Made by a program: the position numbers and the translations under genes | Assembly (NCBI GenBank): GCA_937910785.1 | Contig: CALDLG010000224.1 | Span: 1 to 14,821, forward strand | DNA: 14,821 nt | Direction: 5' to 3' | Source: an uncultured Lachnospiraceae bacterium | Lineage (GTDB): Bacteria > Bacillota > Clostridia > Lachnospirales > Lachnospiraceae | Notes under the pieces: generated by a model | What the model was told of the DNA's origin: nothing | Database searches by the model: none | The model's input: the letters and a program-made list of their open reading frames with translations, nothing else | In this document: positions 7,370-13,040 of the stretch, piece by piece | Numbering within the stretch: position 1 is the first letter of the stretch | How the letters are laid out: each line of letters begins with the position of its first letter

Positions 7370-7389
7370 TAGAAGATGGGGAATGTCAA
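7360..7389 (-). promoter_or_regulatory. Sigma-A-type promoter of the DUF3796/XRE operon
   Basis: On the minus strand a consensus -35 TTGACA (7389-7384) is followed after 18 bases by TATATT (7365-7360), a near-consensus -10. Transcription would start near 7353, inside the inverted repeat, about 40 bases before the ATG at 7310. The -10 hexamer lies within the right half of the inverted repeat, so a bound repressor would block polymerase. Confidence 0.72.
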
Positions 7390-7442
7390 GAGGAAGTAAG
7401 AAAAGTTTTTTCATATTTATTTTTTTCCAAAAAACCCATAAA

Positions 7443-7470
7443 TTGATATGATCTCATCCGTATGTATGAT
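7443..7470 (+). promoter_or_regulatory. Probable promoter of the vWA lipoprotein gene
   Basis: TTGATA (7443-7448), a 16-base spacer and TATGAT (7465-7470) form a reasonable housekeeping promoter. Transcription would start near 7477, leaving about 30 bases of leader that include GGGAGGAAGG before the ATG at 7506. It is divergent from the XRE/DUF3796 promoter and lies about 75 bases from the inverted repeat, so shared control is possible but not shown. Confidence 0.5.
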
Positions 7471-7505
7471 ATCAGGTGAAAACATATGGGAAAAGGGAGG
7501 AAGGT

Positions 7506-9176
7506 ATGATGAAGAACAGGAGCGGATTATTTTTATGGAAAAGAAGTTTATCGATGATGCTTATCGCGGCGCTGACGACTGGGATGATAACGGGATGCGG
7601 CGCATCCAAATCGGATACGGGATGCGGCGGCATGGAGGCGGAAACGGCAGCGCCCGAAGCCAGTTATGAGGCAGAGGCGGCCGCAGAAGAGTCGTATGAC
7701 GGAATGAACGGAGCGTCGGAATATTTTTATGACGGGTATGATGATACCCAGATGCCCACTACGGAGATGCCCAATACGGAAGAGTATACGGCTGTGGAGG
7801 AATCCGGATATACGATGACCTCTGTTTCACCGCTTTCAACTTTTTCAGCGGATGTCGATACGGCTTCTTACAGCAATCTTCGAAGAATGATAGAGGATGG
7901 TTATGCACTGGAGGATATTCCTGAAGGTTCTGTCAGAATCGAGGAACTGCTCAATTATTTTCAGTACGATTATGCGGGACCGAAGAAAGGGGAGCCCTTC
8001 GGCGTTACGACACAGATAGCCGACTGCCCATGGAATCAGAACAGCAAAATTGCCATGATCGGGTTAAAAACGATGGAGATCGACTTTTCGGAAGCTCCCG
8101 CATCCAATCTTGTATTTCTGCTGGATGTATCGGGTTCCATGTACAGTGATGACAAGCTGCCTCTTCTGCAGAAATCATTTTCCATGCTGACGGAAAATCT
8201 GACGGAAAAGGATAAAGTTTCCATCGTCGTATATGCCGGAGAGGACAGAGTCATTCTCGAAGGCGTGAGCGGGTCGGAGCAGAAGGAAATCATCGAAGCG
8301 ATCAACAGTCTGGAGGCGGGCGGTTCGACGGCGGGCAGCGACGGTATTATAACGGCGTACCGGCTTGCGGAAGAATATTTTATCAAAGGCGGAAATAACA
8401 GAGTGATTCTTGCCACTGACGGAGATCTGAATGTCGGGCTGACCACGGAAGAGGAACTGGAAAAGCTGATTACCAGAGAAAAAGAATCGGGCGTGTATTT
8501 ATCGGTGCTCGGCTTCGGGACAGGAAATCTCAAAGATAATAAAATGGAGACGCTGGCTGATAAGGGGAACGGAAATTACGCATATATCGATTCTCTGACA
8601 GAGGCCAAAAAAGTTCTGGTGGAGGAAATGGGGGCAACCCTTGTGACGGTGGCGGAGGACGTAAAGTTTCAGGTGGAGTTTAATCCGGCCGTAGTAGCGG
8701 GTTACCGGCTGATCGGTTATGAAAACAGACGGCTGGCGGAGCAGGATTTTGCGGATGATACGAAGGATGCGGGAGAAATCGGCGCGGGACATACGGTAAC
8801 GGTTCTTTATGAGATCGTGACGACGGATACGCCTGCGACTTATTCGGGAACCCGCCTCAAATATGCGGAAGAGAAGGAACTGCCGGATGAAGAATGGTTT
8901 ACGGTCAATATCCGCTATAAAAAGCCTGGAACGAGTAAGAGTCTTCTGCAGTCTTATCCGGTTGACGGGGAAGCTTATGCGGAAGAAGCGGGGCAGGATA
9001 TACAGTTCGCGATGGCAGTGGCGGAATTTGGGCTGGTCGTAACGGACAGCAGCTATAAAGGGGATGCTGACCTGCGGACCGTAATCGACAGATTGAAGAC
9101 CATCGATACCAAGTCGGACGAATATAAGGATGAATTCAGCTATCTTGTCAGAAGACTGTGGAAAAATGGTCAGTAG
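7506..9176 (+). CDS. von Willebrand factor A domain lipoprotein, YfbK-like
   Basis: A 556-residue extracellular lipoprotein. Residues 1-30 are a signal peptide ending in lipobox ITGC, with Cys31 lipidated. An acidic Ala/Glu/Tyr linker follows (about 40-105). FSADVDTASYSNLRRMIEDG (113-132) is the start of the vWF_A-type N-terminal domain. The vWA domain follows, with the MIDAS metal site DVSGS (Asp207, Ser209, Ser211), Thr275 in GGSTAGSDG and Asp305 in ATDGD; all five ligand positions are present. The C-terminal part (about 375-556) corresponds to the DUF3520 region of YfbK-like proteins. It probably binds a protein or surface ligand through a divalent metal; the partner is unknown. ATG codons at 7506 and 7509 both fit GGGAGGAAGG; the frame is open to 7476 but without a ribosome binding site there. 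A second lipoprotein gene follows after 83 bases. Confidence 0.92.
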   Translation: MMKNRSGLFLWKRSLSMMLIAALTTGMITGCGASKSDTGCGGMEAETAAPEASYEAEAAAEESYDGMNGASEYFYDGYDDTQMPTTEMPNTEEYTAVEESGYTMTSVSPLSTFSADVDTASYSNLRRMIEDGYALEDIPEGSVRIEELLNYFQYDYAGPKKGEPFGVTTQIADCPWNQNSKIAMIGLKTMEIDFSEAPASNLVFLLDVSGSMYSDDKLPLLQKSFSMLTENLTEKDKVSIVVYAGEDRVILEGVSGSEQKEIIEAINSLEAGGSTAGSDGIITAYRLAEEYFIKGGNNRVILATDGDLNVGLTTEEELEKLITREKESGVYLSVLGFGTGNLKDNKMETLADKGNGNYAYIDSLTEAKKVLVEEMGATLVTVAEDVKFQVEFNPAVVAGYRLIGYENRRLAEQDFADDTKDAGEIGAGHTVTVLYEIVTTDTPATYSGTRLKYAEEKELPDEEWFTVNIRYKKPGTSKSLLQSYPVDGEAYAEEAGQDIQFAMAVAEFGLVVTDSSYKGDADLRTVIDRLKTIDTKSDEYKDEFSYLVRRLWKNGQ

Positions 9177-9225
9177 ATTGAAAAAGGGGAGCATGATCTG
9201 CGGCGGCAGGCATCACAGTCTGAGC

Positions 9226-9257
9226 GCAGAAAAGGATATTGGCAGGAAAGGATATTG
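9226..9257 (+). repeat. Tandem 16-base repeat carrying a duplicated ribosome binding site
   Basis: GCAGAAAAGGATATTG (9226-9241) is followed immediately by GCAGGAAAGGATATTG (9242-9257); 15 of 16 bases match. Each copy contains an AAAGGA Shine-Dalgarno-like core. Only the second copy is well placed for the ATG at 9260. The first copy lies upstream of it. Confidence 0.8.
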
Positions 9258-9259
9258 AG

Positions 9260-9865
9260 ATGAGAAGAGGCTTGATAACGCTTATGATAACGGGGAGTCT
9301 GTTGTTTCTGTCAGCCTGTGCGGAACAGGAGCATCCGCAGGAAATGGCGGCGGAATTACGGGTGCCGGCAGGAAGCGCGGCAACCCTGTTTACGGGAAAA
9401 GGGATTGGCTTAGAGGAGATTATTTCGGATGTTCAACAGGAAGAAAATGTCGTAACCTATGAAACGGAAGAGATACATCTGTCCTTATCTCTTCCAGGCA
9501 CATGGAAATATCGTATCAGGACGATAGAAGATCTGGAAAAGGAAGATGGAATGATGAACTGTTCTATTGATTTCTGGCCGGAAGCCTTTCCGGATGCGGT
9601 CTTTAAGTTCGGATACTGCCAACAGTTCGGTATGTGCGGCACCGGTGTGACAACAGAAAAGATAGAACTGGCAAGCGGGCTGGGCGGGTATCGTCATACG
9701 GAAAAAACAGAAAAAGAACTCTGGCTGACAATTACTTTTGACAGACCGGACGACAGTAAAACAGACGGTTTGTATGTGATTATGGCCTCACCGGAGCTTT
9801 GCGTGTGGGAGCAGATCGAAGCGGAGTTTGAAGAAATCCTGAATTCCGTTCGGACAGGCCGGTAA
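9260..9865 (+). CDS. Putative small lipoprotein, function unknown
   Basis: A 201-residue lipoprotein that I do not recognise. The signal peptide MRRGLITLMITGSLLFLSAC ends in lipobox LSAC with Cys20 lipidated. The mature part has a short acidic stretch, then a mixed alpha/beta-looking domain containing IHLSLSLPGTWKYRI (72-86). Further Cys residues at 101, 120, 126 and 181 could form disulfides outside the cell. The start at 9260 is chosen because AGGAAAGGA lies seven bases upstream and the signal peptide begins there; the frame is also open from a TTG at 9239. The gene follows the vWA lipoprotein by 83 bases with no clear terminator, so the two may be co-transcribed. The LP-containing core faintly resembles the domain of the lipoprotein at 3877, but I cannot show homology. 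Confidence 0.8.
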   Translation: MRRGLITLMITGSLLFLSACAEQEHPQEMAAELRVPAGSAATLFTGKGIGLEEIISDVQQEENVVTYETEEIHLSLSLPGTWKYRIRTIEDLEKEDGMMNCSIDFWPEAFPDAVFKFGYCQQFGMCGTGVTTEKIELASGLGGYRHTEKTEKELWLTITFDRPDDSKTDGLYVIMASPELCVWEQIEAEFEEILNSVRTGR

Positions 9866-9957
9866 CAGGACGCAAAAAAGGACTGGAAAACCGGTTTTGT
9901 AAAAGGATTTATAAAATTATTATTGCTATTTTGCCGTATATCAAATAAAATAAGTAA

Positions 9958-9985
9958 TATAATAAAATATTTTTCTTGAGGAGGA
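9958..9985 (+). promoter_or_regulatory. Candidate -10 element and ribosome binding site for the DUF5684-like gene
   Basis: A perfect TATAAT (9958-9963) sits in a strongly A/T-rich stretch after the lipoprotein gene. GAGGAGGA (9978-9985) follows, seven bases before the ATG at 9992. No good -35 hexamer lies at 16-18 bases; TTGCCG at 9931 is 21 bases away. The 126-base gap holds nothing else clear except the palindrome AAAACCGGTTTT (9887-9898). Confidence 0.4.
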
Positions 9986-9991
9986 AGAGAA

Positions 9992-10369
9992 ATGAGTTCA
10001 GGAGATGTAATGTACACTGCTGCGGCAGCGTCGATCAGTGTCGGATATATGATTGTATGTCTGGCAATTATCGTTGTTTCGTTAGTGGGGATGTGGAAGG
10101 TTTTTGTGAAGGCCGGTAAACCGGGCTGGGCGGCGATTGTACCGTTTTACAATGTATACTGCCTGTGTGAGATGTCATTTGGCAACGGCCTGCTGTTCCT
10201 GCTGATGTTTGTGCCCTGTGTGAATTTTGTTTTCATGGTTCTTTGCTACTTCAAGCTTGCGAAGGCGTTTGGCAAAGGCGTTGGATTTGGGCTCGGTCTG
10301 CTGTTCTTCAGCTTCATCTTTATGATGATTCTTGGATTCGGCGATGCGGAATACATAGGACCGCAATAG
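9992..10369 (+). CDS. Small DUF5684-like membrane protein
   Basis: A 125-residue membrane protein with hydrophobic segments at about residues 17-37, 66-88 and 99-117. Between the first two is the diagnostic motif KAGKPGWAAIVPFYN (40-54). This GKPGW...PFYN signature marks the DUF5684 family, found alone or attached to signal-peptidase-like proteins; no molecular function is established to my knowledge. The second half is rich in Gly and Phe (FGKGVGFGLGLLFFSFIF). The strong site GAGGAGGA fixes the start at 9992. It has its own terminator (10389-10432) and is probably a single-gene unit, or the last gene of the lipoprotein cluster. Confidence 0.82.
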   Translation: MSSGDVMYTAAAASISVGYMIVCLAIIVVSLVGMWKVFVKAGKPGWAAIVPFYNVYCLCEMSFGNGLLFLLMFVPCVNFVFMVLCYFKLAKAFGKGVGFGLGLLFFSFIFMMILGFGDAEYIGPQ

Positions 10370-10388
10370 TAACAGGAAAGTCTGAAAG

Positions 10389-10432
10389 ATGCAGCCATTG
10401 TATTTTTTTTCAAACAATGGTTGCATTTTTTT
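10389..10432 (+). terminator. Rho-independent terminator of the DUF5684-like gene
   Basis: ATGCAGCCATTGT (10389-10401) pairs with ACAATGGTTGCAT (10414-10426) over 13 bp with one G-U pair, followed by a run of seven T (10426-10432). It lies 20 bases after the stop codon. Its right arm overlaps the proposed -35 element of the T-box promoter. Confidence 0.92.
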
Positions 10433-10449
10433 GCGCTCTGTGATATACA
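10421..10449 (+). promoter_or_regulatory. Probable promoter of the T-box/aspS-gatCAB operon
   Basis: TTGCAT (10421-10426), a 17-base spacer and TATACA (10444-10449), with an extended -10 TGA directly before it (10441-10443). Transcription would start near 10456, just before the T-box leader. The -35 match is weak, but the extended -10 could compensate. No better promoter is visible between the upstream terminator and the T-box. Confidence 0.5.
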
Positions 10450-10469
10450 ATAATCAGGAAAATGCATTG

Positions 10470-10806
10470 AAGGAGACTCACTTTACGGAAAACGACAGGA
10501 ATACGGCGTCACCGACTGAGAGCGCTGTTTGTGGGAAGTAAAGAACGGGAACACTCCGGAGCAGATTATCTGAGCATGTCTGATCGGTGGCCGCAGTGGA
10601 CATCGGGAGTATGTTAGGGTAATACGTTGCACGCGTTAAGTGTAAGAGTGGGCAGGGCGGTAAAACATCTTGTTGGAGATGGCGGCCTGTCAATGCGGGT
10701 GGTACCGCGGATATGAGTGGAGAAATCTACGGAGAATATCCGATAGAAAGAATCCTGAGAAGAATATCCGTCCCGGAATACAGAAAATGTATTCCGGGAC
10801 TTTTTT
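10470..10806 (+). promoter_or_regulatory. T-box riboswitch leader of aspS-gatCAB (tRNA-sensing)
   Basis: This tRNA-responsive leader fills most of the 526-base gap before aspS. The diagnostic T-box core GCGGGTGGTACCGCGG lies at 10695-10710; its TGGT (10700-10703) would pair with the NCCA end of uncharged tRNA. Upstream, GAGAGC (10518-10523) and GTGGGAAG (10531-10538) match the stem I AG-bulge and apical-loop consensus. GAACA followed by CTCCGGAGC (10549-10562) matches the specifier region, so the specifier reads AAC (Asn, 10550-10552), overlapping GAA (Glu, 10549-10551). Hairpins TTGCAC/GTGTAA (10627-10645) and GGCAGG/CCTGTC (10651-10691) fit the stems before the antiterminator. Uncharged tRNA would stabilise the antiterminator and let aspS-gatCAB be transcribed (family knowledge). 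The T-box call is near certain; the specifier is tentative because I could not fold stem I completely. Confidence 0.95.
10770..10806 (+). terminator. Regulated terminator of the T-box leader
   Basis: GTCCCGGAATACA (10770-10782) and TGTATTCCGGGAC (10788-10800) form a perfect 13-bp stem with loop GAAAA, followed by TTTTTT (10801-10806). It lies 60 bases after the T-box core and 90 bases before the aspS start, where a T-box attenuator is expected. Confidence 0.95.
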
Positions 10807-10895
10807 GTGCGGAAAAATGTCATAAAAGAAGAGCCGGCACACAGGCGGTTTTCTGCAAAAAGTCCCGGAAGCCAGAAAGAAAGGGGTACAAAGGT

Positions 10896-12656
10896 ATGGA
10901 TGCAACAGGAAAAAGAAAGCATGTTTACAGAGAGGTTTCGTTACGACAGATCGGAGAAGACTTCATTGGCCGGGAATTAAAGGTAGCCGGATGGGTGGAA
11001 AATATCAGGGACCATGGCGGCGTTTCTTTCGTTGACCTTCGGGATATGTATGGCGTCCTTCAGGTGGTTATGCGTGACACATCTCTTTTAAGCGGATTGT
11101 CCAGAGAGATGTGCATCTCCATAGAAGGGCTTGTGGAGAAACGGGATGAAGATACCTATAATCCCAGAATTCCCACCGGAACGATCGAGCTGGAGGCACA
11201 TAAGGCAGAGATTCTCGGCAGGGTATATAAGCCGCTTCCCTTCGAAGTGATGACGTCCAGGGAAACGAGGGAAGAGGTGCGGCTGAAATACCGTTATCTG
11301 GACTTGAGAAATCAGAAGGTAAAGGATAATATTATTTTTCGCTCCAGGGTTATCTCCTTTCTGCGGGAAAAAATGACAGAGCTGGGCTTTCTGGAGATTC
11401 AGACGCCGATTCTTTCCGCCTCATCCCCGGAAGGCGCCAGAGATTATATTGTGCCCTCCAGAAAATATAAAGGAAAGTTTTACGCGCTGCCGCAGGCGCC
11501 GCAGCAGTATAAGCAGCTTCTGATGGTATCAGGATTCGACCGGTATTTTCAGATTGCGCCCTGCTTCCGGGATGAAGATGCGCGCGCGGACCGTTCACCG
11601 GGTGAATTCTATCAGTTGGATTTTGAAATGAGTTTTGCCACACAGGAGGATGTCTTCCGGGTCGGAGAGGAGGTTCTCTCCGCGGCCTTTGCGAAGTTTG
11701 CTCCGGAAGGATATGAGGTGACAATGGCGCCTTATCCGGTGATCAGCTATCGGCAGGCCATGCTGGAATTTGGCACGGATAAACCGGATCTGCGGAATCC
11801 GCTGCGGATCATTGATCTGACAGCTTTTTTCCAAAAGTGTGAGTTTAAACCCTTCCACGGCAGAACAGTTCGTGCGATTAAAGTTCATGCGGAAATGTCG
11901 AAGGGTTTTCATGAGAAGCTCCTGAAATTTGCGACGGATATGGGAATGGGCGGTCTGGGATATCTGGAAGTGGATGAGGAGCTGGCATATAAGGGACCGA
12001 TCGATAAGTTTATTCCGGAAGATCTGAAAAAGGAACTTATGAAGCTGGCAGGACTCTCCGCGGGAGATACGATTTTCTTTATTGCTGATAAAGAAGAAAA
12101 AGCCGTATACTATGCGGGGCAGCTGCGTACGGAGCTGGGAGAAAAGCTGGAACTGATCGAGCAAAAAGCGTATCGTTTCTGCTATGTAAATGATTTTCCG
12201 ATGTTTGAGGCAGATCCGGATACGAAGCAGATCGGCTTTACGCACAATCCTTTTTCCATGCCGCAGGGTGGCCTGGAAGCCTTGCTGAACAAAGATCCGC
12301 TTGAAATTCTGGCTTATCAGTACGATATTGTCTGCAACGGCGTGGAACTTTCTTCCGGGGCAGTCCGGAATCACGATATGGAGATTATGGTGAAGGCTTT
12401 TGAGATTGCCGGGTATGATGAAGAAACATTGCAGAAAAAGTTCGGCGCGCTTTATAATGCTTTTCAGTTCGGAGCGCCGCCGCATGCAGGCATGGCGCCG
12501 GGAATTGACCGTATGATTATGCTCCTTCGCGGAGAGGAGAATATCCGGGAGGTCATCGCTTTTCCCATGAGCGGAACGGCACAGGATTTTATGTGCGGTG
12601 CGCCAAACGATGTGACGGAACAGCAGCTTCGGGAAGTGCATATCAGAATCCGCTGA
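10896..12656 (+). CDS. aspS: Aspartyl-tRNA synthetase, probably non-discriminating
   Basis: Class IIb synthetase that charges tRNA(Asp), and if non-discriminating also tRNA(Asn), with aspartate. The protein is 586 residues, the normal bacterial size including the GAD insertion. The N-terminal OB-fold anticodon domain covers about 15-110. Motif 2 is in FRDEDARADRSPGEFYQLDF (224-243) and motif 3 is GAPPHAGMAPGIDRMIMLLRG (526-546). The C-terminus TAQDFMCGAPNDVTEQQLRE is typical. In the anticodon domain it has IRDHGGVSFVDLRD (His40-Gly41-Gly42); the HGG form is associated with non-discriminating bacterial enzymes, while discriminating ones have Leu-Gly there. The operon also encodes GatCAB, which fits misacylation followed by amidation. 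The frame is open back to 10713 inside the T-box, but the ATG at 10896, after AAAGGGG, matches the family N-terminus. Confidence 0.97.
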   Translation: MDATGKRKHVYREVSLRQIGEDFIGRELKVAGWVENIRDHGGVSFVDLRDMYGVLQVVMRDTSLLSGLSREMCISIEGLVEKRDEDTYNPRIPTGTIELEAHKAEILGRVYKPLPFEVMTSRETREEVRLKYRYLDLRNQKVKDNIIFRSRVISFLREKMTELGFLEIQTPILSASSPEGARDYIVPSRKYKGKFYALPQAPQQYKQLLMVSGFDRYFQIAPCFRDEDARADRSPGEFYQLDFEMSFATQEDVFRVGEEVLSAAFAKFAPEGYEVTMAPYPVISYRQAMLEFGTDKPDLRNPLRIIDLTAFFQKCEFKPFHGRTVRAIKVHAEMSKGFHEKLLKFATDMGMGGLGYLEVDEELAYKGPIDKFIPEDLKKELMKLAGLSAGDTIFFIADKEEKAVYYAGQLRTELGEKLELIEQKAYRFCYVNDFPMFEADPDTKQIGFTHNPFSMPQGGLEALLNKDPLEILAYQYDIVCNGVELSSGAVRNHDMEIMVKAFEIAGYDEETLQKKFGALYNAFQFGAPPHAGMAPGIDRMIMLLRGEENIREVIAFPMSGTAQDFMCGAPNDVTEQQLREVHIRIR

Positions 12657-12729
12657 CGAAAAGAGGCCAGGTCCGGTCATACGGGCCGGCATTTTGAAGC
12701 GGCAGCAGTAAAGAAAGGAAACTGACAGG

Positions 12730-13020
12730 ATGATAAACAGGATTGATGATGAAACAATTAAATATGTAAGTATTCTTGCGAAGCTGGAGCTTTCCGGAGA
12801 GGAACGGGAGCGGGCGAAGAAGGATATGGGCAGAATGCTGGACTATATCGATAAGCTGGGAGAACTCGATACGGAAGGCGTGGAGCCGATGACGCATGTC
12901 TTTCCGGTACAGAATGTATTCCGGGAAGATGTGGTAACAAACTCTGACATTAGAGAACAGTTGCTTGCCAATGCGCCGGAACAGAAGGATGGGATGTTTG
13001 TGGTTCCCAAAACAGTCTGA
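12730..13020 (+). CDS. gatC: Asp/Glu-tRNA amidotransferase subunit C
   Basis: The small (96-residue) subunit of the GatCAB complex, which wraps around GatA and GatB and stabilises their interface. The whole protein fits the family: DDETIKYVSILAKLELSGEE at the N-terminus, the helix ERAKKDMGRMLDYIDKLGEL, and the DTEGVEPMTHVFPVQNVFREDVV segment, with the C-terminus ending in VVPKTV. AAAGGA lies ten bases before the ATG. It follows aspS by 73 bases, which include a GC-rich hairpin (12673-12689) without a T tract, and is followed by gatA after 20 bases. Confidence 0.95.
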   Translation: MINRIDDETIKYVSILAKLELSGEERERAKKDMGRMLDYIDKLGELDTEGVEPMTHVFPVQNVFREDVVTNSDIREQLLANAPEQKDGMFVVPKTV

Positions 13021-13040
13021 GAAGAAAGGCGGGATAGAAG

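Noticed and set aside
6302..7505. XRE/DUF3796 cassette as a mobile element
   Set aside because: No transposase, integrase, terminal repeats or target duplications are visible at its edges; base composition is only moderately more A/T-rich, as expected for a membrane protein and its promoter.
8499..9194. Minus-strand open frame (231 codons) opposite the vWA gene
   Set aside because: It is a shadow of the vWA coding sequence; no recognisable motif and no plausible start signal.
9887..9898. Palindrome AAAACCGGTTTT after the small lipoprotein gene as a terminator or operator
   Set aside because: It has no loop and no T tract beyond its own arm; short palindromes of this size arise easily in A/T-rich intergenic DNA.
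10713..10895. N-terminal extension of AspRS by 61 codons
   Set aside because: The extension would translate the T-box antiterminator and terminator; the ATG at 10896 has a ribosome binding site and gives the family N-terminus.
12673..12689. GC-rich hairpin (CCGGTC/GGCCGG) between aspS and gatC as a terminator
   Set aside because: The stem is only six base pairs with a G-U pair and is followed by CATTTTG, not a T run; aspS-gatC continuity within the operon is more likely.
11595..12692. Long open frame on the minus strand (365 codons) opposite aspS
   Set aside because: It lies wholly opposite the well-supported aspS gene, has a composition typical of an antisense shadow (rich in His, Arg, Ile) and shows no domain or ribosome binding site.
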